A stretch of DNA of 64,000 nt from Thiobacillus sp. (GCA_018263115.1 JADFDC010000002.1:62001-126000), one strand, 5' to 3'. Shown: positions 16,721 through 27,035, counted from the stretch's first letter. Numbers and translations: made by a program. The notes: generated by a model not told the origin, from the letters alone.

Positions 16721-18022
16721 ATGAAATTCACTCGTCTCGCTATCGGTCTCGCCCTCGCAGGCCTCTCTTTTGGCGCAAACGCAACCAACGGCTATTTTTC
16801 TCATGGCTATGGCATGAAAGCCAAGGGCATGGCTGGGGCCTCGACAACCAATACGGAAGATGCCTTCTTCGGTGCTAACAACCCTGCGGCTGCCGCTTTT
16901 GTGGGTAACCGAATGGATTTGGGCGCGGATGTGTTTAGCCCAATACGTGAGGCAAGTCGTATTGGAAGCACCGGATTTGGAAGCCCGCCTCTGCCATTCA
17001 CGACGCCTCCCAATGATGCAAGTTCTGAGAGTGAATCTAACGTTTTTCTGATTCCTGAATTTGGCTACAACAGAATGGTTAATTCAACTCTAGCTTTGGG
17101 TGTGACTGTATATGGGAACGGTGGTATGAACACTGATTACCCATCATTTGCTGGAAATTGTGGGCCATCAGGAAACCTTCTATGTGGCTCGGGCAGCTTG
17201 GGTGTAGATTTGATGCAGTTAATTATTGCTCCAACTGCTGCTTATAAAATTGCGCCTAATCACTCGATCGGCATTTCTCCACTACTGGGGTATCAGCGTT
17301 TTAAGGCAGAAGGGTTACATGCCTTTCAGCATCCTGCTGTTACTTCTAATGCGGCCGCTGTAACGAATAACGGTTACGATGATTCATTCGGTTATGGTGT
17401 GAGAATTGGCTATCTCGGTAAAGTAACACCAACGGTAACAATAGGCGCCGCATATGCCAGCAAGATGAATTTTGAAGAATTCGACGATTACGCCGGACTC
17501 TTTGCAGAACAAGGGGATTTCGATATCCCGGAAAATTATAATATTGGAGTTTCCTGGCAAGCTACTCCCCAGTTCAAATTGGTATTGGATTATCAGAGAA
17601 TAAATTTTAATGATGTAAAGTCTGTTGGGAATCCATCTGCTAATACATTAACCGGGGCTGCACAACTTGGAAATGACAATGGTTCGGGCTTTGGCTGGGA
17701 TAATGTAAACGTATGGAAATTGGGGATGGAGTATAAGTACAGCCCCAAAGTGACTTTACGCGCAGGCTACAGCCATGGTGATAATCCGATTAACGGAAAC
17801 GACATGGGTGAGGTTATGTTTAATATTCTTGCCCCCGCAGTAGTTGAAGACCATATTACCTTGGGCTTTACTTATGCTCGTGCCAATGGTGATGAAATTA
17901 CTGCGGCTTATATGCACGGATTTAAAAATGATGTTTCTGGCGCAGACCCATTTTTTGGGGGCACGGATACCATTCAGATGTACCAGAACTCCATTGGCAT
18001 CCAATATAGCTGGAAGATGTAA
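16721..18022 (+). CDS. FadL/TodX-family outer-membrane transport protein
   Basis: 433 residues from ATG 16721, which has a perfect AGGAGG at 16711-16716. A signal peptide ends at ANA, followed at once by TNGYFSHGYG, the N-terminal hatch motif of OMPP1/FadL/TodX barrels, and NPAAAAFVG. The C-terminus ends in Trp-Lys-Met after IGIQYS, a typical barrel end. These porins move hydrophobic molecules across the outer membrane. In sulfur oxidisers FadL-like proteins are suspected to take up elemental sulfur, but that is only a hypothesis here. The gene is visibly AT-richer than its neighbours, especially in the middle and end, suggesting horizontal acquisition. Confidence 0.9.
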   Translation: MKFTRLAIGLALAGLSFGANATNGYFSHGYGMKAKGMAGASTTNTEDAFFGANNPAAAAFVGNRMDLGADVFSPIREASRIGSTGFGSPPLPFTTPPNDASSESESNVFLIPEFGYNRMVNSTLALGVTVYGNGGMNTDYPSFAGNCGPSGNLLCGSGSLGVDLMQLIIAPTAAYKIAPNHSIGISPLLGYQRFKAEGLHAFQHPAVTSNAAAVTNNGYDDSFGYGVRIGYLGKVTPTVTIGAAYASKMNFEEFDDYAGLFAEQGDFDIPENYNIGVSWQATPQFKLVLDYQRINFNDVKSVGNPSANTLTGAAQLGNDNGSGFGWDNVNVWKLGMEYKYSPKVTLRAGYSHGDNPINGNDMGEVMFNILAPAVVEDHITLGFTYARANGDEITAAYMHGFKNDVSGADPFFGGTDTIQMYQNSIGIQYSWKM

Positions 18023-18054
18023 TTCTCTTTTCTCTAATATTCTTATACAATCGG

Positions 18055-18079
18055 AACCGGGCCTCGTGCCCGGTTTTTT
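18055..18079 (+). terminator. Intrinsic terminator after the FadL-family gene
   Basis: AACCGGGC and GCCCGGTT form an eight-pair stem with a five-base loop, followed by six T residues. Confidence 0.87.
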
Positions 18080-18103
18080 GTTGCGACTTTCATAAGGTGT
18101 GAC

Positions 18104-18988
18104 ATGTTGAAATTTTTTGCCCTGGCTGTAATGCTTTTTTCATCGTCCCTATCCTGGGCGATCACGCCCTATATTCTGGGGGAAAAGTTTAAACCGGCGG
18201 AAACAGCCAAGGTGGCGGATGAGGTTGAAGCCAGGCTGAAGTCCGCGGGTTTTCAGGTGCTGGGGCATTATTTGCCGCATCAGTTGCCCGATTATGGCGT
18301 GGTGGTCGTATCGGATGAAGGCGTGATGAACGAGATCCGTGCGCTGGGCGGATCGAACATCGTTGGGGCGGGCATTCGTGTCGGGGTCAAGTCGGACGGC
18401 ACGGTCACCTACATGAACCCGGATTACTGGTACCGCGCCTTTTTCCGTGGACAGTTTCCGAAAGCTGAAAAAACCGTCAGTGCCCTGAAAGAGAAACTAG
18501 CCAAAACGCTTGGCGCGGGTCTTGGTTTTGGCGGGGATGAAACCGCTGAAGACTTGCCCAAGTATCGTTACCTGGTTGGCATGGAACGATTCGATTCCGA
18601 AAAGAATCTCCTTGCACAGCATGTGAGTTTTGACGAAGCCGTGAAGACCGTTCAGGACAATTTGGCCAAAAGCGCGGCAAGAACGTCGAAGGTTTATGAA
18701 GTGGTGATGCCCGAGAAAAAGATGGCTGTGTTTGGCGTTGCCATGAATGATGAAACGCTGGGCGATGGTCGCTGGATTGCAAAAATTGGCGGGCAGGAGA
18801 GCATTGCCGCGTTACCTTATGAGCTGTACGTAGTCAATAACTCGGTGTATGCCTTGTTCGGCCGCTATCGGATCGCGGTCTCTTTTCCGAATCTGAGCAT
18901 GGGGCATTTTATGCGCATTCATTCGACTCCGAATGAAATCGTGGACATGCTCGGTGCGGTAGCCGGGGCAAAGACCGCGAAGAAATAA
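18104..18988 (+). CDS. Exported protein of unknown function
   Basis: 294 residues with a signal peptide of about 19 residues ending SLSWA. I do not recognise the family with certainty. Parts resemble DUF302-like folds: helix KVADEVEARLKSAGF, strand VLGHYL, then YGVVVVSDEG. A second half starts near residue 150 (YRYLVGMERF) and carries NNSVYALFGRYRIA. The motif VTYMNPDYWYRAFFR near residue 105 looks conserved and is rich in aromatics. Only 24 bases separate its start from the preceding terminator, so its promoter must overlap the end of the porin transcript. It lies between the sulfur region and valS, with a terminator behind it. Confidence 0.75.
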   Translation: MLKFFALAVMLFSSSLSWAITPYILGEKFKPAETAKVADEVEARLKSAGFQVLGHYLPHQLPDYGVVVVSDEGVMNEIRALGGSNIVGAGIRVGVKSDGTVTYMNPDYWYRAFFRGQFPKAEKTVSALKEKLAKTLGAGLGFGGDETAEDLPKYRYLVGMERFDSEKNLLAQHVSFDEAVKTVQDNLAKSAARTSKVYEVVMPEKKMAVFGVAMNDETLGDGRWIAKIGGQESIAALPYELYVVNNSVYALFGRYRIAVSFPNLSMGHFMRIHSTPNEIVDMLGAVAGAKTAKK

Positions 18989-19000
18989 TCAGCGCCTTGG

Positions 19001-19032
19001 AAAGAGAAAGGGCCGCATCGCGGCCCTTTTTT
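19001..19032. terminator. Bidirectional terminator between the unknown exported protein gene and valS
   Basis: GGGCCGC and GCGGCCC form a seven-pair stem with a three-base loop, flanked by AAA on the left and TTTTTT on the right, so both convergent genes can use it. Confidence 0.85.
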
Positions 19033-21772
19033 ATTGCCGTAACCTGGAAAGTTGGCTGCGCAATTTTTCCTGCATGGCCGTAAAATCAGCCAATCGTTTT
19101 CTTTCCTGCTCGACCACAGCGGGCGGGGCTTTACCGGCAAAACTCGGATTGCCGAGTTTTCCGTTGCACTTGTCCATTTCGCCTGCAATCCGTGCGATTT
19201 CCTTTTCCAGCCGTGCGATTTCCGCATCCCTGTCGATTTCGATTTGCAGCATCAACCGGCAGTCGCCCACGATGGCTACCGGCGCGTCGCCCGCGGGCAG
19301 TTCGGGATAGATGTCGAATTTGGAAAGCTTGGCCAGCGCGGTCAGATAAGGGCCAAATGCCTGGTAACGGTCTTTGTCACCAGTCAGGGCGAGCGGCACT
19401 TTCTCGGCGGGAGAAAGTTTCATTTCACCCCGCAGACCGCGAACGGCATCCACCAGCGATTTGAGTTCCAGAATATGGGTGTTGGCTGACTGATCGGCAG
19501 CGCTTTCATCCACCATTGGGTAGGGCTGAAGCATGATGCTGTGTCCGGTCCTGCCGGCAAGCGGGGCAACCTTCTGCCACAGCTCCTCGGTAATGAAGGG
19601 AATGACGGGATGCGCCAGGCGCAGGGCGCTTTCCAGAACGCGAATCAGGGTATGGCGGGTGGCGCGCTGCTGCGCCTCGTTGCCTGTATGGAGTTGTACC
19701 TTGGCCAGTTCCAGATACCAGTCGCAATATTCGTCCCAGACGAATTCATAGATCGCACGGCTGGCCATGTCGAAGCGGTAGTCGGAGAAGGCGGCCAATA
19801 CATCACGATTGGCATCATTCAACCGGTTGATAATCCAGCGATCGGCAAAGGAATGCTCGATTGGCTGAGAAGCATCCTGGCCGCAATCCTTGTCTTCGGT
19901 GTTCATCAGGACAAAACGCGTGGCATTCCACAGCTTGTTGCAGAAGTTGCGATAGCCCTCGCAGCGCTGCAGGTCGAACTTGATGTCGCGTCCGTGTGTG
20001 GCAAGGCTGGCGAAAGTAAAGCGCACGGCATCGGTGCCGAATGCGGGGAAACCATTTGGATAGTCGGCGCGGGTTTGTCTGGCGATGGATTCAGCCTGTT
20101 TCGGATTCATCAATCCGGTGGTGCGCTTGCCGATCAATGCATCCAGCGTGATGCCATCAATGAGATCGATGGGATCGATGATATTGCCCTTGGACTTGCT
20201 CATCTTGTTGCCGTGCGCGTCGCGTACGAGGCCGGTTACATACACCTCATGGAAGGGCACCTTGCCGGTGAAGTGGAGCGACATCATGACCATGCGCGCC
20301 ACCCAGAAGAAGATGATGTCGAAACCTGTAACGAGGACAGCGCCTGGCAGAAAATTCCTCAGTTCGGGCGTCTCTTCCGGCCAGCCCAGGGTCGAAAACG
20401 GCCACAGAGCGGAGGAGAACCAGGTATCCAGCACATCTTCATCCTGTTTGAGGGCGCGGCCGCCCGCCAGCTTGCCTGCTTCCTCCTCACTATGCGCAAC
20501 GTAAATGTTGCCCTCATCGTCGTACCACGCGGGGATGCGATGTCCCCACCAGAGCTGGCGTGAGATGCACCAATCCTGGATGTTTTCCAGCCATTGATTG
20601 TAGGTAGTGGTCCAGTTTTCCGGAACAAATTTCAGCTCGCCGGACTTCACGACCTCCAGTCCGCGTTTGGCCAGTCCTTCCATGGCCATGAACCACTGGT
20701 CGGTGAGCATGGGTTCGATCACGGCGTGTGTACGATCGCCGCGCGGCACCATGAGCTTGTGAGGCTTGGCAGCGACCAGGAGGTTCCTGGCCTTCAGTTC
20801 GGAGAGGATTTTCTCGCGTGCGACATAGCGATCGAGGCCCTGGTATTCCTCCGGACCTAACTCATTGATTTTTGCATCTAGCGTCAGAATGCTGATGGGT
20901 ACGAGTTTGTGACGCTGGCCGACGGCATAGTCATTGAAATCGTGCGCGGGCGTGATCTTGACAACGCCCGTGCCGAAGGCAGGGTCGACATAATCATCGG
21001 CGATGATCGGGATGCTGCGTTCGGCCACTGGTAGCCGGACGTGTTTGCCGACAAGATGTTTATATCGTTCGTCATCCGGATGCACGGCTACGGCCACATC
21101 GCCCAGCATGGTTTCCGGGCGTGTCGTGGCAACCTCAAGGTGTCCTGGTTCACCCTCCAGCGGGTAGAGGATATGCCACATGAAACCGTCTTCTTCCTGA
21201 TTGACGACTTCCAGATCAGACACGGCGGTTTGCAGGACGGGGTCCCAGTTGACCAGGCGCTTGCCACGATAAATGAGCCCCTGTTTGTAAAGCGTGACGA
21301 AAACTTCCGAAACTGCCTTGGACAGGCCCTCATCCATGGTGAAGCGCTCGCGGCTCCAGTCTGGCGATGTCCCCAGCCGGCGCATTTGCCGCGTGATGGT
21401 GGAGCCGGAATGCTCTTTCCATTCCCAGACTTTTTCTAGAAACTTCTCGCGGCCCAGGTCGTGACGAGAAATGCCCTTTGCATCGAGCTGGCGCTCGACC
21501 ACGATCTGGGTCGCAATGCCTGCATGGTCGGTGCCTGGTTGCCAGAGCGTGTTGTCGCCCTGCATGCGATGTAGCCGGATCAGCGCGTCCATCAGGGTGT
21601 GCTGGAAGGCGTGTCCCATGTGCAGCGTACCCGTGACATTTGGCGGCGGCAGCATGATGCAGTAGGAGGGTTGGGTTGAGTCGCTGGAGGGCTTGAAATG
21701 GCCGGCGGATTCCCACTGCTGATACCAACGGGATTCGATGTCTTTTGGCTCGAAGGCTTTGGCGAGTTCCAT
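19031..21772 (-). CDS. valS: Valyl-tRNA synthetase
   Basis: 913 residues, a normal class I ValRS length. It charges tRNA-Val in the cytoplasm. The first class signature [13 protein letters not shown] ends with HMGH at 51-54. The second signature [10 protein letters not shown] is in the catalytic half. An editing (CP1) domain lies between them, and an anticodon-binding domain follows. The last 70 residues are a charged coiled-coil arm with repeated Lys/Glu/Arg. It is followed downstream on the transcript by a terminator. The order pepA-holC-unknown-valS is typical for betaproteobacteria and links proteolysis, replication and translation genes. Confidence 0.97.
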   Translation of the reverse strand: MELAKAFEPKDIESRWYQQWESAGHFKPSSDSTQPSYCIMLPPPNVTGTLHMGHAFQHTLMDALIRLHRMQGDNTLWQPGTDHAGIATQIVVERQLDAKGISRHDLGREKFLEKVWEWKEHSGSTITRQMRRLGTSPDWSRERFTMDEGLSKAVSEVFVTLYKQGLIYRGKRLVNWDPVLQTAVSDLEVVNQEEDGFMWHILYPLEGEPGHLEVATTRPETMLGDVAVAVHPDDERYKHLVGKHVRLPVAERSIPIIADDYVDPAFGTGVVKITPAHDFNDYAVGQRHKLVPISILTLDAKINELGPEEYQGLDRYVAREKILSELKARNLLVAAKPHKLMVPRGDRTHAVIEPMLTDQWFMAMEGLAKRGLEVVKSGELKFVPENWTTTYNQWLENIQDWCISRQLWWGHRIPAWYDDEGNIYVAHSEEEAGKLAGGRALKQDEDVLDTWFSSALWPFSTLGWPEETPELRNFLPGAVLVTGFDIIFFWVARMVMMSLHFTGKVPFHEVYVTGLVRDAHGNKMSKSKGNIIDPIDLIDGITLDALIGKRTTGLMNPKQAESIARQTRADYPNGFPAFGTDAVRFTFASLATHGRDIKFDLQRCEGYRNFCNKLWNATRFVLMNTEDKDCGQDASQPIEHSFADRWIINRLNDANRDVLAAFSDYRFDMASRAIYEFVWDEYCDWYLELAKVQLHTGNEAQQRATRHTLIRVLESALRLAHPVIPFITEELWQKVAPLAGRTGHSIMLQPYPMVDESAADQSANTHILELKSLVDAVRGLRGEMKLSPAEKVPLALTGDKDRYQAFGPYLTALAKLSKFDIYPELPAGDAPVAIVGDCRLMLQIEIDRDAEIARLEKEIARIAGEMDKCNGKLGNPSFAGKAPPAVVEQERKRLADFTAMQEKLRSQLSRLRQ

Positions 21773-21823
21773 GCTGGTTGCCGTGGATTCAAAACCCGCA
21801 ATTATAACGGCAGGAAGAGGGCC

Positions 21824-22324
21824 TCAGGGTTTCCCAAGTCTTTCATTGATGGCTTCGCGCACAATCTCGCGGATGTTGACATCCAGTTGCGCCAGCAGTG
21901 CCGAGACAGTGTCGTCCAGGCTGCTGTGAATCCGAGAAGAAATCTTGTTCTGAAGCAGCGCTGACAATTTTGGTTCCAGTTCCCCCATCAACTGCTCGGC
22001 GAGGCTGTCCGAGATGGCGAGTGAGTCTGTTGTCGGTATGGGTGGTTGTTCTGCCTGAGGAATTGGCTCGGTACGGAGTAATTCAGGTTCAGCAGCAACT
22101 GTTTCTGGCGCGTCAGCGACTTCAATATTTTGAGCATTGGCAGGGTTACCCATGACCACGACATCGGTCAGGACGGGCAGCCAGGCATCCGGTGGCGGGG
22201 CAGCAGGCTCCTCAACCTGAGTCGGCTCGGATACTTTGGCATCCTGCGCAGGATGCTCAGTCTCGTTCCCGCGATGCTTCTTGAGCAACGCATCCATTTT
22301 GTCGAGGAGAGGGTCTTGGCTCAT
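21824..22324 (-). CDS. Conserved hypothetical protein between holC and valS
   Basis: 166 residues. Three parts are visible. A short N-terminal segment, SQDPLLDKMDALLKKHR, is typical of a betaproteobacterial family found next to holC. A long low-complexity Pro/Glu/Ala-rich linker spans about residues 25-100. A C-terminal helical region with alternating hydrophobics (LEPKLSALLQNKISSRIHSSLDDTV) ends in NIREIVREAINERLGK. No enzyme motif or membrane segment is seen. Its conserved position suggests a role near DNA polymerase III or ValRS, but the function is unknown. Confidence 0.75.
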   Translation of the reverse strand: MSQDPLLDKMDALLKKHRGNETEHPAQDAKVSEPTQVEEPAAPPPDAWLPVLTDVVVMGNPANAQNIEVADAPETVAAEPELLRTEPIPQAEQPPIPTTDSLAISDSLAEQLMGELEPKLSALLQNKISSRIHSSLDDTVSALLAQLDVNIREIVREAINERLGKP

Positions 22325-22360
22325 TGTGCTATGCCTTGTTCCATCTTTCAGGTGTCAAAC

Positions 22361-22786
22361 CTAATGCTGACCTTGCAAGTCATGCGTTACAAGATCATAG
22401 CCCCGTTCCTTGTAATAACGGTAACGCTGACGGCTGGCTACAAGATCGGTTTCTTCTGGCGTGACGATTTCCAGTAAGCGGTCGAAACGGCTGAATACTG
22501 AAGGGGGCTCCTGATCCAGATTGATGATGATATCGGCTCGGGTCAGCGGTTCCATGCGCGAGCCGATAATAATGGGCGTGGCTGCTGCGAGCGGGCTGTC
22601 GTCCAAACAATGCGGGATGAATGATAGTGCAGGCTGGATCCATAGCATTCTGTCCACTTCTCTTGCTATGGCTTTGTCTGATGCATATACCAGCACGTTC
22701 AGTTTCTGACCCCAGGCTTTGGCAATCAGCTGGCGGGCAACGCTTAACTTGTTCTCGGCGTGGGTATAGAAGCTGATGTGGGTCAT
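22361..22786 (-). CDS. holC: DNA polymerase III chi subunit
   Basis: 141 residues, the standard length. Chi binds psi and SSB and links the clamp loader to single-stranded DNA. Family landmarks are the TxISFYTHAENKL start, the VLVYASDKAIAREVDRMLW stretch, a FIPH segment and the repeated INLDQE motif. It lies 16 bases downstream of pepA and upstream of valS, the usual arrangement in proteobacteria. Confidence 0.92.
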   Translation of the reverse strand: MTHISFYTHAENKLSVARQLIAKAWGQKLNVLVYASDKAIAREVDRMLWIQPALSFIPHCLDDSPLAAATPIIIGSRMEPLTRADIIINLDQEPPSVFSRFDRLLEIVTPEETDLVASRQRYRYYKERGYDLVTHDLQGQH

Positions 22787-22802
22787 GTCGCGAGAGTTCT
22801 TG

Positions 22803-24308
22803 TCAGCCCTGCTGGTTAATCAGGAATTGGGTCAGCAGGGGAACAGGCCGGCCAGTGGACCCCTTTTTCTCGCGCCCGCTTCTGTAAGCCGTACCGGCAA
22901 TGTCCAGATGAGCCCAAGGGTAGCTGTTGGTGAATTTTGACAGGAAACAGGCAGCGGTAATGGAACCGCCTGCGCGCCCGCCGATATTGGCTACATCGGC
23001 CAGCGCGCTTTTCAACTGTTCCTGGTATTCATCCCACATTGGCATGCGCCAGACCCTGTCCCAAGCCTGGTCGGCTGCCTGTTCGAGTTTCTGCGCCAGT
23101 TTGTCGTCATTCGCGTACAGGGCGCTTGGATGATGGCCCAGCGCAATGACACAGGCGCCCGTGAGTGTCGCAAGATCAACTACAGCTGCTGGTTTGAACC
23201 GCTCGGCATAGGTCAGCGCATCACACAGGATGAGCCGGCCTTCGGCATCGGTATTGAGAATTTCAATGGTTAATCCGGACATGGCTGTGACGATGTCACC
23301 AGGCTTGTTGGCGGAAGCGTCGGGCATGTTTTCGCAGGAGGGAATGAGTCCGACCACATTGAGCTTGAGACCCAGCTCGCCGATGGCGCGGAAGGTGCCA
23401 AGAACCGAACCGCCGCCACTCATGTCGTAATTCATTTCATCCATGTCCGCTGCGGGCTTCAAGGAAATTCCACCCGCGTCAAAGGTGATGGCCTTGCCGA
23501 CCAGGACAACCGGTTTGTCGCCCTTTTTGCCGCCTTCATGCCGCAGTTCAATGAATGCTGGCGGCTTGTCACTGCCTTTGGCAACAGACAGGAAAGAACC
23601 CATGCCCAGCTTTTCGCATGCCGCGCGGTCCATTACCTTGCATTTGAATGCGTATGTTTTGGCAAGTTGCCTGGCCTGGTCCGCCAGATAGGAAGGGGTG
23701 CAGACATTGGAGGGCAGATTACCAAGATCCTTGGCCAGAGACATGCCATGGGCAACGGCAACGCCTTGCTTCAACCCTTTGTTGGCAGCGGTTTCCTGAC
23801 GTTTGCTGGTTGCAAAGCTGATGTGCTTGAGGTTGGCGGGGTCAGATGGCTTGCTTTTCATCCGTTCGAAACGGTAGAGGACATCGCTGGCCACGATGGT
23901 CGCCTGGGCTGTATTCCAGACGACATCGCGGTTGTCGACCTGGGTCTCCGTAAGCGTCATGGCGATATGTTCGGTGCCAGTGTCCTTCAGCGCTTCAACC
24001 GCCGAGGCGATGACATCACGGTAGCGTTTCTCGGAAAATTCGTCTTCCTTGCCCAGCCCCACCAGAAGAACGCGTGGCGCCAAAAGGCCGGGAATCCCGT
24101 GGAGCAGCAGGGTGCTGCCTGATTTGCCATTCATGTCGCCACTGCGAAGAATTTTAGTGAGATGTCCGCCAGAGGCTTTGTCCAATGCGCGTCCGGTAGT
24201 CGTCAATTGCCGGTGATCATGGACGCCCACAACAATACAGTCGCAGCGCAGTTTCCCGGCATCTTCGGTTTTTATGCTAAATTTGATTTCGTTTTGTTTG
24301 GCTGACAT
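22803..24308 (-). CDS. pepA: Leucyl aminopeptidase (cytosol aminopeptidase)
   Basis: 501 residues, the M17 family length. This hexameric, two-metal enzyme removes N-terminal residues from peptides in the cytoplasm. The family signature NTDAEGRL is present, and the catalytic lysine/aspartate region VGKAITFDAGGISLKPA precedes it. The N-terminal third is the regulatory/DNA-binding-type domain. It starts divergently from lptF, as in many gammaproteobacteria and betaproteobacteria, and heads pepA-holC-valS. Confidence 0.96.
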   Translation of the reverse strand: MSAKQNEIKFSIKTEDAGKLRCDCIVVGVHDHRQLTTTGRALDKASGGHLTKILRSGDMNGKSGSTLLLHGIPGLLAPRVLLVGLGKEDEFSEKRYRDVIASAVEALKDTGTEHIAMTLTETQVDNRDVVWNTAQATIVASDVLYRFERMKSKPSDPANLKHISFATSKRQETAANKGLKQGVAVAHGMSLAKDLGNLPSNVCTPSYLADQARQLAKTYAFKCKVMDRAACEKLGMGSFLSVAKGSDKPPAFIELRHEGGKKGDKPVVLVGKAITFDAGGISLKPAADMDEMNYDMSGGGSVLGTFRAIGELGLKLNVVGLIPSCENMPDASANKPGDIVTAMSGLTIEILNTDAEGRLILCDALTYAERFKPAAVVDLATLTGACVIALGHHPSALYANDDKLAQKLEQAADQAWDRVWRMPMWDEYQEQLKSALADVANIGGRAGGSITAACFLSKFTNSYPWAHLDIAGTAYRSGREKKGSTGRPVPLLTQFLINQQG

Positions 24309-24414
24309 GGCGTTTCTTTGACCTGATTAACTTGGATGACCTCAATCTTTGCAAACACCAGCCAGATAGTCAAAACCTCCTTGAGTCCAATTTGAGTTCC
24401 GAGACCCCCATTTA

Positions 24415-25494
24415 ATGCGTTATCGTCAGGCACTGCTCCGGGAATTGAGCTTGTCGAGCGGGGCTTCGCTCATCGTTTTGATCGCAATTACCCTGGTGAC
24501 GCTTTTCATCCGTTTGCTGGGTGAAGCGGCACGCGGCGAACTCGCCAACGAGGCTGTGTTTACCTATCTGGGCTTCAGCCTGCTGCATTTTTTGCCCGTT
24601 CTCCTTTCAATCGGGATATTCATCGGCGTGCTGCTCACCTTCATGCGCTATTGGCGCGATAGTGAGATGGTGATCTGGCTGAATTCCGGGCTTTCCCTGC
24701 TCGACTGGGCCAAGCCTGTCCTGCTTTTCATATTGCCACTGGTGGCTGTGCTGACATTGCTGACAACGGCGCTGATTCCCTGGGCGATGAACAAGAAAGA
24801 TATCTATAAACAAGAGCTGCTGAGCCGCGAAGACACTTCGGCAATTGCACCCGGTCTGTTTGCGGAATCCCACGGCGGGGAGCGGGTATATTTCGTTGAA
24901 AATCTGAATCCTCTGACGGGATCAGTGAAAAATGTTTTCATGCAATCTAGCGAGGGCGGCAAACTGGGCGTGGTCGTTGCGGCTGAGGGCCGCCAGGATA
25001 AGCTTGAGGATGGCACTCGCTTTCTGATTCTTTCGCAGGGGCGCCGTTATGAAGGAACGCCGGGTCGGGCGGATTACCGCATTGTCCAGTTTGAAAAATA
25101 CTGGATGCGCCTGGACCCCATTGAAGCGCAGGCCAGAGGCATGACCGCCAGAAAAACCGGTACGCTGGACTTGTTCAGGCAAACCGCGCCCGATGCGCGG
25201 GCAGAATTGCTGGGGCGTCTGAGTTCGCCCATCAGCGCTGTTGTGCTGGCCTTGTTCGCATTGCCGCTTAGCTTTGTGAATACGAGAGCCCGCCGTTCAT
25301 TCGGGTTGATCGCAGCCTTGCTTATCTACTTCCTTTACAACAACCTGATGTCCATCAGTCAGGCATGGGTTGCTCAGGACAAGATGAACATTATCACCGG
25401 CTTGATGATGGGGCACCTTCCCATGATTGTTGCGCTGGTGCTTTTCTTTGCGTATCGGCTACGCATGAAACCGCTTAGGGTTGGAAATTCTTGA
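24415..25494 (+). CDS. lptF: LPS export permease LptF
   Basis: 359 residues. Six transmembrane segments are arranged three before and three after a large periplasmic domain (about residues 130-260), the LptF/LptG plan. With LptG and the LptB ATPase it extracts LPS from the inner membrane. The sequence begins RYRQALLRELS, as usual for beta-proteobacterial LptF. The stop overlaps the lptG start (TTGA), so the two are translationally coupled. It is divergent from pepA. Confidence 0.93.
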   Translation: MRYRQALLRELSLSSGASLIVLIAITLVTLFIRLLGEAARGELANEAVFTYLGFSLLHFLPVLLSIGIFIGVLLTFMRYWRDSEMVIWLNSGLSLLDWAKPVLLFILPLVAVLTLLTTALIPWAMNKKDIYKQELLSREDTSAIAPGLFAESHGGERVYFVENLNPLTGSVKNVFMQSSEGGKLGVVVAAEGRQDKLEDGTRFLILSQGRRYEGTPGRADYRIVQFEKYWMRLDPIEAQARGMTARKTGTLDLFRQTAPDARAELLGRLSSPISAVVLALFALPLSFVNTRARRSFGLIAALLIYFLYNNLMSISQAWVAQDKMNIITGLMMGHLPMIVALVLFFAYRLRMKPLRVGNS

Positions 25495-26564
25495 ATCTGA
25501 TCGCGCGATATTTGCTGAAGGAAGTGGCCTTTGCCGCGGGTTTTGTTTTTCTTGCACTTCTGGTGCTGTTTTCGTTTTTCGATTTGATTAATGAGTTGGG
25601 GGGCATGGGCCGGGGTGGCTACGGGCTGGCGCAGGTTGCGTTGTTTGTTCTGCTGAATATTCCTGGCCATGTCTATGAAATTGTTCCCATCGCGGCATTG
25701 ATCGGAACCTTGTTTGCGTTGTCGCGGTTGGTCATGAACTCCGAGTTCGCCGTGATGCGGGTTTCGGGGATATCCAATTGGCGACTTTCTGCCTATCTCG
25801 GTGTCGCGGGGCTTGTGTTTGCTCTGATTGCGCTGGGAGTCGGTGAACTTGTTGCACCCTGGACCGAGCAGGCAGCCCAGAAACTGAAACTGCGCGCGAC
25901 CAAATCCGTTGTGGCTCAGGCTTTCCGCAGCGGACTGTGGGTCAAGGATGGCAGTGCTTTCGTTAATGTGCGGGAAGTCTTGCCGGATGCGAGCCTGCGC
26001 GATATCAGGATTTATGAATTCAATGACAAGTGGGAACTGGTCAGGATTACGGGTGCCCAGAACGGAATATGGCAAAAAAATCAGCAATGGCTGCTGGAAA
26101 AAGTGAGCGACACGGCTTTTTCTCCAGAAGCAATCAAAGTCATGGACGAACCCAAAAGAAGTTGGCGCTCGGTGCTGAGCCCGGACATTCTGAGTGTGCT
26201 GTTGGTGGCGCCAGAAAAGATGGCGACGCCAGTATTGCTCAAGTACATTCAGCATTTGAAAGCGAACAAGCAAAAGACCTCGCGCTACGAAATGGCACTT
26301 TGGTCAAAAATCCTGTACCCCTTCGCAATTCCGGTGATGATGCTGATGGCCTTGCCCTTCGCTTTCCATTCTCCCCGGTCTGGAGGTATCAATCTTAAGA
26401 TTTTTTTAGGAATTCTTGCCGGGCTTGGCTTTCATCTCAGCAATCGTCTGGTTTCGCATGTGGGTTTGTTGAACGATTGGCCGCCCATGTTGACTGCAGT
26501 TGCACCCTCGCTGATTTTCCTGGGGCTGGCCCTCGGGGCGCTGGGGTGGCAGGAGCGGCGCTGA
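25491..26564 (+). CDS. lptG: LPS export permease LptG
   Basis: 357 residues starting with TTG at 25491, which shares bases with the lptF stop. It has the same six-helix plan as LptF with a jellyroll periplasmic domain. The start LIARYLLKEV and the late segment FAFHSPRSGG are typical of LptG. It forms the LptB2FG transporter with LptF. It converges on the RDD-family gene, with only 15 bases between the stops. Confidence 0.93.
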   Translation: MNLIARYLLKEVAFAAGFVFLALLVLFSFFDLINELGGMGRGGYGLAQVALFVLLNIPGHVYEIVPIAALIGTLFALSRLVMNSEFAVMRVSGISNWRLSAYLGVAGLVFALIALGVGELVAPWTEQAAQKLKLRATKSVVAQAFRSGLWVKDGSAFVNVREVLPDASLRDIRIYEFNDKWELVRITGAQNGIWQKNQQWLLEKVSDTAFSPEAIKVMDEPKRSWRSVLSPDILSVLLVAPEKMATPVLLKYIQHLKANKQKTSRYEMALWSKILYPFAIPVMMLMALPFAFHSPRSGGINLKIFLGILAGLGFHLSNRLVSHVGLLNDWPPMLTAVAPSLIFLGLALGALGWQERR

Positions 26565-26579
26565 ATCTGATCGTGCTGA

Positions 26580-27011
26580 TCAGCTTGTGCTGATCAGTTG
26601 CGTTTTTGCCAGTCTGTCGTGCAGGAACTGCTTTCTCGAATCGACCAATACCCAAAGAAACCCTAACCCCAAAATCCCCAGGCTGAACAGTGCGAGAAAA
26701 AACCTCAATATGCCGCGGGGAAGGCTAATGTTTGCGCCATTCAGGTCAGTCAAACGGATTCGCCAGGTTTTCATTGCCAGCGTTTGTCCACCGCGGGTCC
26801 AGAAAACCAGGAAATAAATCATCAGTACACTCAGCAAGTAAAGCTGAAACAGGGCCTTTTCCAACGGGTCATTCGCATTGCCAAAAATTGGAATGTAGAC
26901 AAATCCCGCTGCCATCAATACCGCAAGTATTAGAAATGACTCATAAAGCATGGCGGCCAGACGTCGCCAGAAGCCGGGAATTTTTGGCGGAGAGGTTGCG
27001 TTTTCTTGCAT
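26580..27011 (-). CDS. RDD-family membrane protein
   Basis: 143 residues from ATG 27011; a much longer open frame exists upstream but would invade the neighbouring divergent gene. The RDD signature region is at the N-terminus (GFWRRLAAMLYESFLI, where the usual Arg-Asp-Asp has become less canonical). About three transmembrane segments follow and the conserved TLAMKTWRIRL stretch is present. RDD proteins are small inner-membrane proteins, some of which act as ion exchangers; the substrate here is unknown. The start is divergent from the DUF2173 cluster. Confidence 0.82.
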   Translation of the reverse strand: MQENATSPPKIPGFWRRLAAMLYESFLILAVLMAAGFVYIPIFGNANDPLEKALFQLYLLSVLMIYFLVFWTRGGQTLAMKTWRIRLTDLNGANISLPRGILRFFLALFSLGILGLGFLWVLVDSRKQFLHDRLAKTQLISTS

Positions 27012-27035
27012 GGAGGTTCTATATTCGCAGTAAAG

